Source: Winogradskyella psychrotolerans RS-3
GTDB taxonomy: Bacteria; Bacteroidota; Bacteroidia; Flavobacteriales; Flavobacteriaceae
DNA length: 64,000 bases
Reading direction: 5' to 3'
NCBI RefSeq assembly: GCF_000427335.1
Contig: NZ_ATMR01000095.1
Span: forward strand, 1 to 64,000
This document shows positions 56,413-64,000 of this stretch, one piece after another. The position numbers and the translations under genes are program-made. Every line of letters begins with the position of its first letter. The stretch's first letter is position 1. The notes beneath the pieces are model-generated. The model searched no databases. It saw only the letters and a list, made by a program, of their open reading frames with translations, and was not told the DNA's origin.

Positions 56413-57099
56413 TTAAAGGTGATTAATAAGCATTCTTAAATTTGTGATGCGATTATAACTATGATTATTATACGAATCATTATAATCAAAATGGATGGTT
56501 TGCATGCCTGTTTTATGCGCACCTTCAATATCGGCTTCAATATTGTCTCCAATCATAACACTTTCATTGGCATCTGCCTTAGCTAAATTTAAAGCAAAAT
56601 TAAAAATTTTAGGATTTGGTTTTTTAACCCCAACCATTTCCGAATTTGTTACTGTTCGAAAATACTGTTTAATATTTGAAGTCACCAATTTTTTCTCTTG
56701 TGCTTCTTCAAATCCATTAGTTATAATATGAAGCTGATATTTATCTTTTAAATAATTTAGAATTTCAAAAGTTCCATCAAATAAGTGATTAAAAGTTGTT
56801 AATTGATCTATATAAGCGTCAGACAAAAGGTGAATCATATCATCTTCAACCTTAACTCCTACTCCATCAAAAGCTTCTTTTAATCTTCCATAACGCAATG
56901 CTCCTTTTGTGACTTTCTCTTCTCTATAAAGCTTCCAATACTTAAAATTGATAGGTTCGTAAACCGATAAAAAGTCATTAAGTTTAACGTCAATCTTATT
57001 CAGGTTAAAAATCTTTTCAAACGCTAAACCTGAGTTTTTATCAAAATCCCAAAGCGTATGATCTAAATCGAAAAAAACGTGTTTAATTTGGGTTTTCAT
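56413..57099 (-). CDS. HAD-family nucleotidase, YjjG type
   Basis: 228 residues. HAD motif I F-F-D-L-D-H-T-L-W-D-F (nucleophile Asp11, Asp13), motif II 'LHIITNGFEEAQEKKL', Lys in 'VGVKKPNPKIFNFAL' and motif IV 'VMIGDNIEADIEGAHKTGMQ'. YjjG-type enzymes dephosphorylate non-canonical pyrimidine nucleotides, a house-cleaning role. The start overlaps the stop of the gene before by four bases. Confidence 0.9.
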   Translation of the reverse strand: MKTQIKHVFFDLDHTLWDFDKNSGLAFEKIFNLNKIDVKLNDFLSVYEPINFKYWKLYREEKVTKGALRYGRLKEAFDGVGVKVEDDMIHLLSDAYIDQLTTFNHLFDGTFEILNYLKDKYQLHIITNGFEEAQEKKLVTSNIKQYFRTVTNSEMVGVKKPNPKIFNFALNLAKADANESVMIGDNIEADIEGAHKTGMQTIHFDYNDSYNNHSYNRITNLRMLINHL

Positions 57100-58390
57100 T
57101 CTGCTGATTCTAATATTAAATTAAATAACGATCTAAACCCTTTCCAGCGTTCTAAATCACTGAACGTATAGTTGTGAAATACCATTGTAAAAGTACCATT
57201 CACCGCTTTTACTTCATTAATTATTTTTTGTAAATGTTCGGTTTTGTCTAATTGCGAATTATACTTCAATAATGCAAAATCTAAACAATGGTATGGATTA
57301 ATTTGCAATGGTGTTTGCACTTCGTAATCTAAATCGTAAAATTGAAAAGGCGTACAAGTACCGGCTCTAAAACCTAATGTATTAATGTAACCCATTGTAA
57401 AATCTTGATGAATTTCTAATTCGACTAAATTACGATACGATGTTGGTAAATTCAACTTTGAAAACGAATGACGCACGGCTTTTAAATCGGTATGTGTTGT
57501 GGATTCCATTTTGTTTTTTCCTTCTTTAGAATCGAAATATCATTTAAAGAAAAATAGGACGCTTTTAAGCCTACATCACAATAGTCGGCAACGGACTTAA
57601 TCAGAGAGACAAACTCTTTTTTGTTGGTGTTTATATTTTTATCATAGGTTGAATAGTCACCTATTAAAAACAATACCATAAATTTAAAAGGATGTTGTTT
57701 TTGTTTCCTAATAATCCATTTGAACGTATCGTAAGGATCGCGTTTAAAACCAAAAAGCACTAAATAGCGAGAATACAGTTGTTTTATTTGTAAACGCCTC
57801 AAGTCATTTAACGTGCCACCGATGGTTCTTAAAAAACCTTTGTATTTAAAATAATATGCCATTGGCACATCAATTACAGGCTGCACTTTATATTGCCTTT
57901 TAGGAAACTCGTAACCTGGAAAGCGCACTTCTAAAACATCTTTGAGTTTATACGCCCAAATATCTACGACGGGTTGGTGTAGAAACTTGTTTTCAAAAGC
58001 TAGACTTTCAGAGGCTAAAAACCGTCCGTAATCATCCTTAACATGAGGTAAATACTCTTCATACCGACTTAATAAATAAAAAGATGCTGCAAAAATATCG
58101 AAAGGCAAATCACTTCGTTCCCCGGTAGCAAAAAATCCTTTTGTGTTTTCCCATTGCAATACATTAATATCGATATCCGATAGACCTGTTTCAAATAATA
58201 ACTCGTTACTTCTAATAAATAACTCATTACTTAATGGTTGTTTTGTATAAGACATCTTAAGACTATCGTGCGCAATAAAATCTTCAACCTTAGACGTAAA
58301 AAGCACCTCAACACCTAAAATACGCTTGCATATATGCTTAAACGTATAGGTAACGCGTGGTGTGATTTTATGTGTATAAACGAGTAGCAT
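57096..58390 (-). CDS. Polysaccharide deacetylase-like protein, frameshifted
   Basis: Conserved protein of Bacteroidota related to polysaccharide deacetylases; about 431 residues when joined. The first part runs from M-L-L-V-Y-T-H-K-I-T-P-R (ATG at 58390; a further 14 codons upstream look non-coding) to 'FSLNDISILKKEKTKW' and stops near 57482. The rest ('ESTTHTDLKAVRHSFSKLNL' to the stop at 57096) is in the next frame. One more T in the T6 run at 57514-57519 joins them as K-E-K-N-K-M-E-S. 'VRHSFSKLNLP' and 'LGFRAGTCTPFQFYDLDYEV' are the best conserved parts. Precise reaction unknown. Confidence 0.8.
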
Positions 58391-58481
58391 AAAGTATTGT
58401 GAATTCCAAAGGTTAAAAATAACAAATTCCAACCGTAAACGCTCTAATTATAACGGTTGTCTGTGGATCTATTTTTAAAGT

Positions 58482-59181
58482 TTACCCCATTTGGTTTTCA
58501 TCAGCAAAACTATAATAGGCACTCTCAGTAATAATAAGATGATCTAAAACAGAAATATCTAGACTTTGAGCAGCTGTTTTAATTTTTTGTAATGTCTTTA
58601 TCCGCCTGACTTGGTTTTAAAGTGCCCGATGGGTGATTGTGACACAATATTAAAGCTACTGCCCCAACTTCTAGCGCATTTTTAAGCACCAATCGCACAT
58701 CTACCAAAGTCCCTGTTATTCCTCCTTTACTTAATTGGTTTTTGCGAATCACTTTATTAGAATTGTTAAGGTATAAAATCCAAAATTCTTCATGTGGTAA
58801 ATCGCCAAGTATAGGTTGCATCACATCAAAAACCGAACGGCTCGATGAAATCTTATCCAATTGCATAGCGTCTTCCAAACGACGGCGACGTCCTAATTCT
58901 AAAGCTGCAACAATTGATATGGCTTTGGCTTCACCAATACCTTTAAACTCCATAAGTTGCGCAATGGTGAGTTTACCCAAGGCATTTAAGTTATTATCAA
59001 CACTTGCAAAAATGCGCTTGCACAAGGCCACAGCACTTTCCTCTCTGTTTCCTGAACCTATTAAAATAGCGATTAACTCAGCATCACTAAGGGTTGTTTT
59101 ACTTTTGTCTCTAAGTTTTTCTCTAGGCTGATCGTCTTGAGACCAATTTTTAATTGAAAATGAAGCTGGTTTTTCTGACAT
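58482..59181 (-). CDS. radC: RadC-family JAB-domain protein, frameshift near the end
   Basis: About 232 residues when joined. Helix-hairpin-helix region ('LTIAQLMEFKGIGEAKAISI') then the JAB/MPN metal site with H-N-H-P-S-G-T and downstream Asp in 'KPSQADKDIT'. The frame stops at 58579 in an A6 run (T6 at 58583-58588 on the plus strand). Read one base out, the sequence goes on K-I-K-T-A-A-Q-S-L-D, D-H-L-I-I-T-E-S and F-A-D-E-N-Q-M-G, the normal end. Removing one base or adding two restores it. Function of RadC is not settled despite its name. Confidence 0.88.
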
Positions 59182-59273
59182 GCATTAAAGATAAAAAATT
59201 GTAAATTTCGAATGTCATTAAATTAGTATAAATTTTAAAACAAGGGTTTAAAACCCATTTAGGCAGATAAAAC

Positions 59274-59864
59274 ATGAATTATCCTCCGCAACATCATCAA
59301 GATAACGACATCAATCATATGATTGAAGTGATAAAAACGTATCCTTTAGCAACTGTTATTTCAATTGATAATAATGAGCCGCTAATTACGCATTTACCAT
59401 TAATTTATAGCAATGGAAAATTGATTGGTCATATTGACATTAACAATCCACACGCACAATTATTGCAAAACAACACAGAGGTGACGCTTATTTTTAGTGG
59501 ACCAGAGTGTTATATTTCTCCAAGTATTTTTTCGAGTACGCAACTCCCAACATGGAATTATATTAAGGTGCATCTTAAAGGAAAAGCCCAAGAAAACCTA
59601 GATAAAATGGCGTTAAAACAGTCTTTAATTAGCATGACTAAATTTTTGGAAGCACCCGACCATAAGTACATTTTAAGTACCGATAATCCGCGATTAGATA
59701 AATATCTCGATTATATTTTAATGTTTGAAATTGAAATTACCCATTGGGAAGGAAAATTTAAACTATCACAAGACAAAGAGCCAAACGATATAATAGCTGC
59801 TCGTGAAGAATTAATTAGAGCTAATCAAGAAAGTGTTATTCAATTTTTAAATAAAGTATTTTAA
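59274..59864 (+). CDS. PaiB-like FMN-binding split-barrel protein
   Basis: 196 residues of the PaiB family ('MIEVIKTYPLATVISIDNNE', 'LIGHIDINNPHAQLLQNNTE', 'VTLIFSGPECYISPS'). Such proteins bind FMN and, in Bacillus, act as a transcription regulator linked to sporulation and protease genes; the role here is not known. Starts a + strand run with the small secreted protein 11 bases on. Confidence 0.88.
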   Translation: MNYPPQHHQDNDINHMIEVIKTYPLATVISIDNNEPLITHLPLIYSNGKLIGHIDINNPHAQLLQNNTEVTLIFSGPECYISPSIFSSTQLPTWNYIKVHLKGKAQENLDKMALKQSLISMTKFLEAPDHKYILSTDNPRLDKYLDYILMFEIEITHWEGKFKLSQDKEPNDIIAAREELIRANQESVIQFLNKVF

Positions 59865-59875
59865 ACCCAAAGACC

Positions 59876-60283
59876 ATGAAGTATCTGTTTACATTATTTA
59901 TTATTCCACTGTTACTACTCAATACTACAACTAAAAAAGAAAATTTCATAGGCAAATGGGCTGGTGAAGACCAAAACCAAATTGGGTATATAACATTTGA
60001 CAACGACGGTTATGCTGCTTTTGAAATCAACGGCGAAGTTATGGGTGGCAAGGAGTTTTACATCAAAGGTCAAAAAGGAAAAATGACTTATACCATTAAT
60101 TACGACACCAACCCTATTGAAGTTGATTTTACAATTACAAAAATACAATCTGGAGAATCTAATAAAATTCTTGGTATCGCAGAATTTACAGATGTAGATA
60201 CATTCATTTTTGACCTGAGTTTTAATAATGATAGACCTACTGCGTTTGGAGATAATTCTATTACCCTTAAACGTGTTAAATAA
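59876..60283 (+). CDS. Small secreted protein, lipocalin-like
   Basis: 135 residues with a hydrophobic N-terminus (about 1-20), then a run of short strands starting F-I-G-K-W, a beginning typical of small lipocalin-like proteins in Bacteroidota. No Cys for lipid attachment. Function unknown; next to the PaiB-like gene. Confidence 0.75.
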   Translation: MKYLFTLFIIPLLLLNTTTKKENFIGKWAGEDQNQIGYITFDNDGYAAFEINGEVMGGKEFYIKGQKGKMTYTINYDTNPIEVDFTITKIQSGESNKILGIAEFTDVDTFIFDLSFNNDRPTAFGDNSITLKRVK

Positions 60284-60359
60284 TTACAAAACAAGAGTTT
60301 ATAATTTTCGAAATTTGTAATTTAACACATTGGTTTATCATTAATTAAAACAACCACTT

Positions 60360-61246
60360 ATGAAAGACTTAAAAAAAGAAGACATTAAACAAGAAGTTTT
60401 CGATTTATACGATGACTATGCCCACAACAAACTCAACCGAAGACAATTTGTTGAAAAGCTATCAATATACGCTGTAGGTGGCTTAACCGTTTCTTCATTA
60501 TTGAGTTTTGTATCTCCTAATTACATCGATAATTTATTAGTCGCACCTAATGATCCTACTTTAAATTCAGATTATATAACTTATGAATCTCCAAAAGGAG
60601 GTGGCACTATAAAAGGCTTACTATCCCAACCAAATGATAAGAAAACCAAATTACCGGGTGTTATTGTAGTACATGAAAATAGAGGTTTAAATCCATATAT
60701 TGAAGATGTAGGCAGACGCACCGCAAAAGAAGGTTTTATTCTTTAGCTCCAGATGCACTAAGTCCACTTGGTGGTTATCCTGGAAATGATGACGATGGTA
60801 GAACGATGCAAAAAGAGCGTAACCAACAAGAAATGCTTGAAGATTTTATTGCAGCCTATCATTATCTTAAAAATCATGATAATTGTGATGGCAACGTCGG
60901 AGTTGTTGGGTTCTGTTTTGGCGGATGGATTTCAAATATGATGGCCGTACGCTTACCAGATTTAGGAGCAGCAGTGCCTTATTACGGCAGACAACCAGAA
61001 GCTGAAGATGCTGTAAAAATTAAAGCTCCACTTCTACTCCAGTATGGTGAATTAGACACTAGAGTCAATGCTGGTTGGCCGGCTTTTGAAGAAATTTTAA
61101 AAGCCAATAATATTGAACATACAGCTTATATTTATCCTGAAGTGAATCATGGGTTTCACAATAACACCACACCAAGATATGATAAAGCAGCGGCAACTTT
61201 ATCTTGGGAACGTACTATTGCTTTTTTTAAGAAACATCTTAAGTGA
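60360..61246 (+). CDS. Dienelactone hydrolase family protein, frameshifted
   Basis: About 295 residues when joined. The N-terminus has a twin-arginine-like stretch ([10 protein letters not shown]) and a hydrophobic segment, so export is likely. The alpha/beta-hydrolase fold has the nucleophile Cys in G-F-C-F-G-G, Asp in G-E-L-D-T-R and His in V-N-H-G-F-H-N. The frame breaks at about 60741: 'TAKEGFI' is followed by a stop, and the next frame continues [13 protein letters not shown] single missing base (G before CTTTAGCTCC would give the usual A-L-A-P-D) accounts for it; here the site is not a homopolymer. Substrate unknown. Confidence 0.85.
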
Positions 61247-61267
61247 TAATTTTAATTTAAGTTGCCG

Positions 61268-62224
61268 ATGGAAATGTTAATTCTTTATATCGGATTTTTA
61301 CTTGCAGCCTATGCAGTAATAGGTAATGATGTAATACAGACCTTAGGCACATTTCTCACGTCTAATGACAAAACGCATTGGCTTATACTATGGGCTTTTG
61401 CATCCACAATTTTAACTGTGACTTTATTCTATGGTTGGTATTTCTACAATGGAGATGTCTCATACAATAGACTAGATAAAATTCCGCTTCCTGAAACATT
61501 GAGATGGTGGCATTTATTAGCACCACTTACACTATTAATAATAACACGATTGGGAATCCCTGTCAGTACGACATTTATGATTCTAAGTGTTTTTTCGAGC
61601 CAGCAGATCATCGAAAAAATGATAATAAAATCAGTGTATGGATATGGCCTTTCTGTTATCTCGGCCTTTCTACTTTATATTATAATTGCGAAAAGATTCG
61701 AATCTAAAAAATCTATTGCTAAAGTAAATGAGGCCAAGCAAAAAAAGTACTGGATCTTTGCGCAATGGGTTTCTACTGCTTTTTTATGGTCGCAATGGTT
61801 AATACAAGATTTTGCTAATATCTTTGTCTTTTTGCCGCGAAGACTGTCCATCTATGAGTTCATTGGATCGCTCTTAGCGATATTAGCCATAATGGCATAT
61901 TTGTTTAAAAACCGTGGAGGAAAAATTCAAGAAATTGTTAACCAGAAGGTAAATACAAGAAATATTCGTTCTGCAACAATTATTGATTTTTGTTATGGCA
62001 TGATTCTCTTTTTATACGGAAACTATAATGCTATCCCGATGAGCACTACTTGGACATTTATAGGTATCCTTGCTGGACGTGAAATTGCAATAAACTACAT
62101 GCTCAATAAAAAACAACTAAAAAATTCCTATAAACTTATAGCTAAAGACTTTGCAAAAGTAAATATTGGTCTGGCTGTTAGTATTTTTGTCGTCTATATT
62201 ATTCAACTTATTAAAGAGTTTTAG
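61268..62224 (+). CDS. PiT-like membrane protein
   Basis: 318 residues with about nine to ten membrane segments. Two related halves carry the motif pair of inorganic phosphate (PiT) transporters in weak form: 'GNDVIQTLGTFL' near 20-31 with 'IPVSTTFMILSVFSS', and 'QDFANIFVFLPRR' with 'IPMSTTWTFIGILAGREIA'. This suggests a distant member of that family, shorter than usual. The ATG at 61268 is preferred to a TTG at 61262. Ion specificity cannot be told. It follows the hydrolase gene after 21 bases. Confidence 0.7.
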   Translation: MEMLILYIGFLLAAYAVIGNDVIQTLGTFLTSNDKTHWLILWAFASTILTVTLFYGWYFYNGDVSYNRLDKIPLPETLRWWHLLAPLTLLIITRLGIPVSTTFMILSVFSSQQIIEKMIIKSVYGYGLSVISAFLLYIIIAKRFESKKSIAKVNEAKQKKYWIFAQWVSTAFLWSQWLIQDFANIFVFLPRRLSIYEFIGSLLAILAIMAYLFKNRGGKIQEIVNQKVNTRNIRSATIIDFCYGMILFLYGNYNAIPMSTTWTFIGILAGREIAINYMLNKKQLKNSYKLIAKDFAKVNIGLAVSIFVVYIIQLIKEF

Positions 62225-62359
62225 TACGCAAATTCACTCTTTTTTTTAAGATGCTATAATTCAAATATTATTTTTTTTATAGCATATCCTCATTTTATTT
62301 GACAGTCCCAAAAAAATAAACCACCTTCGTTTTACAAGACTAATAAAACACAATTCTAA

Positions 62360-63304
62360 ATGCCATTAACGTTATTATCTTCACCTTTACAAGGGTTTAC
62401 AGATTTCCGATTTCGGAATGCCTTTAACCATTATTTTGGAGGCATTGACACGTTTTATGCTCCTTACATTCGTTTTAATAATAAGTTGATTATTAAAAAT
62501 TCTTATAAACTCGATTTACAACTCGAAAACAATACAGAACTCGAAGTCATTCCACAAATTATGACCAATAGTGCTGATGAGTTTTTATTCGTAGTCGATT
62601 ATATTCAGGAATTAGGGTATAAAGAATTGAACTGGAATTTAGGTTGTCCCTATCCCATGGTGACGAATCGAGGCATGGGTTCTGGACTCATTTGCGACCC
62701 AGAAAAAATCAATCATATTTTAGAACGCGTGCATAAAGAAACGGACATTGTGGTGTCTATGAAAATGCGCATGGGTTACGAAAATCCTGAAGAAATTTTA
62801 GACACCTTTCCTATTCTAGACGCTTATCCTCTTAAGAATATTGCCATTCACGCACGTATTGGCAAACAACTTTATAAAGGAGGTGTGAATCTTGACGCTT
62901 TTGGAAAGTGTATAGAAAGCACCAAACACAAATTATATTACAACGGTGACATTACTTCTGTTTCCAAACTGAAAGAAATGCAAACCCGTTTTCCGAGTAT
63001 CGATCATTTTATGATTGGTAGAGGACTAATTGCAGATCCGTTTTTACCAAGCATGATTAAAAATGACACGACAGAATATCCAGAAAACCGATGGGACATT
63101 TTTAGAGAATTTCATGATACCATTTATCAGCAATACGATGCGGCACTTTCTGGCCCTACTCCGATTAAAATGAAAATGCAAGGGTTCTGGGAATTCTTTG
63201 CACAGTCGTTTTCAAATCCGCAGAAAGCATTTAAGAAAATTAAAAAAGCGAATAATCCAAGAGCATACCAACAAGCTGTTAGTGAGATTTTGAAGAATGG
63301 GTAG
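62360..63304 (+). CDS. tRNA-dihydrouridine synthase family protein
   Basis: Reduces uridines in tRNA using FMN. 314 residues: start 'LLSSPLQGFTDFRFRNAFNH', catalytic Cys96 in N-L-G-C-P-Y-P-M-V, 'GSGLICDPEKINHILERVHK', 'VSMKMRMGYENPEE', H-A-R-I-G-K and 'FMIGRGLIADPFLPS' for the flavin. Which Dus subgroup and which position are modified cannot be decided by eye. Confidence 0.9.
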   Translation: MPLTLLSSPLQGFTDFRFRNAFNHYFGGIDTFYAPYIRFNNKLIIKNSYKLDLQLENNTELEVIPQIMTNSADEFLFVVDYIQELGYKELNWNLGCPYPMVTNRGMGSGLICDPEKINHILERVHKETDIVVSMKMRMGYENPEEILDTFPILDAYPLKNIAIHARIGKQLYKGGVNLDAFGKCIESTKHKLYYNGDITSVSKLKEMQTRFPSIDHFMIGRGLIADPFLPSMIKNDTTEYPENRWDIFREFHDTIYQQYDAALSGPTPIKMKMQGFWEFFAQSFSNPQKAFKKIKKANNPRAYQQAVSEILKNG

Positions 63305-63338
63305 GTATAAATACCTTATCTTTATTTAAACCACAATC

Positions 63339-63460
63339 GTCAGTTCGAGTGTTTAGTTATTTGAAGAGAAACGAAGAAGAACTAAATGTATCGAGAACCT
63401 TCGGCACAACAATTGTTCTCGATACAATTTTATCGTACCTCAAAAATCACTCGAACTGAC
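63339..63460. repeat. Palindromic repeat, copy 1 (122 bp)
   Basis: Bounded by GTCAGTTCGAGTG (63339-63351) and its exact inverse CACTCGAACTGAC (63448-63460); within lie GTATCGAGAAC (63388-63398) and its inverse GTTCTCGATAC (63415-63425). The whole unit can fold as a two-step hairpin. Confidence 0.92.
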
Positions 63461-63506
63461 AGAAGGATAAAATTGAAAATCCAAACCACTCAAGCGAACC
63501 ACCTAC

Positions 63507-63628
63507 GTCAGTTCGAGTGTTTAGTTATTCGAAGTGAAACGAAGAATAAATAAATGTATCGAGAACCTTCTGTACAACAAATGTTCTCGATACAATTTTC
63601 TCGTGCCTCAAAAATCACTCGAACTGAC
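63507..63628. repeat. Palindromic repeat, copy 2 (122 bp)
   Basis: Same ends and same inner pair as copy 1, exactly the same length, with about ten scattered changes. It begins 168 bases after the start of copy 1 and ends 10 bases before the end of the GIY-YIG gene. Confidence 0.92.
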
Positions 63629-63638
63629 GGAAAGAACT

Positions 63639-63929
63639 TTATTTAAAATTCTTTTTTGCCAAATTGGGCAACTTATCAAATTCATTATTAATTAAAGCTT
63701 CCTTTTTAGCTCTAGACCACTTTTTAATTTGTTTCTCAGTTTCTATGGCGAGATTAATATCGGTAAATTCCGCGTAGAATTTTAATTCAACAGGTCGCCT
63801 TTTGTACGTATAACTATCTATATGTGCTCCTGATTTATGTTCAAATAATCGCTTATTTAAATTACTTGTAACACCAGTGTAGTACGTATAATCTGAGCAT
63901 TTTAAAATATAGACATATGATATTTTCAT
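63639..63929 (-). CDS. Small GIY-YIG nuclease-like protein
   Basis: 96 residues forming one GIY-YIG domain: Y-V-Y near 5-7, Y-Y-T-G-V near 16-20, Arg27 in K-R-L-F-E-H-K and Glu65 in A-I-E-T-E-K-Q-I-K-K-W-S-R. These match the catalytic set. Stand-alone proteins like this (URI/YhbQ-type) are frequent in Flavobacteriaceae; their role is unknown. It is flanked on both sides by copies of the same palindromic repeat, which suggests a link between the protein and the repeat (inferred). Confidence 0.9.
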   Translation of the reverse strand: MKISYVYILKCSDYTYYTGVTSNLNKRLFEHKSGAHIDSYTYKRRPVELKFYAEFTDINLAIETEKQIKKWSRAKKEALINNEFDKLPNLAKKNFK

Positions 63930-63964
63930 AGTTAAAGTTATAAAATCTAAAATAAACCTACAGC

Positions 63965-64000
63965 GTCAGTTCGAGTGTTTATTCATTTGAAGTTTAACGA
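63965..64000. repeat. Palindromic repeat, copy 3 (cut by window end)
   Basis: Starts GTCAGTTCGAGTGTTTA like copies 1 and 2, then continues with TTTGAAGTTTAACGA as the window ends. It lies on the other side of the GIY-YIG gene. Confidence 0.8.

Noticed and set aside
63339-63628. CRISPR-like array (two spaced repeats)
   Set aside because: Only two long imperfect palindromes with a third further away, no short direct repeats with unique spacers and no cas genes.

Overview
The window is a chromosomal segment of an AT-rich member of the Flavobacteriaceae (Bacteroidota). The signs are: a SusC/SusD pair; TlpA-type lipoproteins; the ribosomal order secY-infA-rpmJ with no adk or map; a promoter of the Bacteroidota form TTTG-N19-TAnnTTTG before rpsL; few Shine-Dalgarno sites; and the neighbourhood rplQ-carA-eno-gltA. 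The genus cannot be fixed from the sequence alone.

Layout. 1-2.4 kb (+): a LUD-domain protein, then the phospholipid genes cdsA and psd and an acyl-CoA-binding protein. 2.7-5.1 kb (-): a guanidino-group hydrolase and citrate synthase. 5.3-6.1 kb (+): a DUF481-type outer-membrane protein. 6.2-19.4 kb (-): an accessory cluster described below. 19.7-25 kb (-): enolase, a large surface protein with a TonB-receptor-plug-like end, and carA. 25.4-42.8 kb (-): the complete str/S10/spc/alpha ribosomal block (rpsL to rplQ), with fusA, secY, infA and rpoA. 43.0-44.7 kb (+): a BamA/TamA-type barrel. 45.2-52.4 kb: SusC, SusD, a lipoprotein and a divergent arylsulfotransferase-like lipoprotein. 52.5-64 kb: housekeeping and peripheral genes (rlmB, rhomboid protease, rarA, HAD phosphatase, a deacetylase-like protein, radC, PaiB-like, dienelactone hydrolase, a PiT-like membrane protein, a tRNA-dihydrouridine synthase). 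It ends in palindromic repeats flanking a small GIY-YIG nuclease gene.

The most interesting region is 6.2-19.4 kb. It encodes three short Cys-rich peptides with double-glycine leaders, each followed by its own TlpA-like thioredoxin protein. With them are two membrane oxidoreductases (N-terminal C39-like domain without a catalytic Cys, VKOR core, C-terminal thioredoxin fold), a peptidase-ABC exporter (C39 protease plus ABC transporter), a HlyD adaptor and a response regulator. I read it as a system that makes disulfide-bonded secreted peptides with dedicated oxidative folding and export. It has grown by duplication: a decayed 3' end of the response regulator lies between the two modules, and two peptide/TlpA pairs are close copies. 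A strong hairpin follows every peptide gene, in two cases inside the start of the next gene.

A caution runs through the window. At least nine genes are broken by single small indels, seven of them in A/T homopolymers, including genes that cannot be lost (rpsH) or rarely are (gltA). Most are probably sequence errors. One, in an (AT)6 tract of a VKOR gene, may be a real switch. I annotate each such gene over its full reconstructed span.
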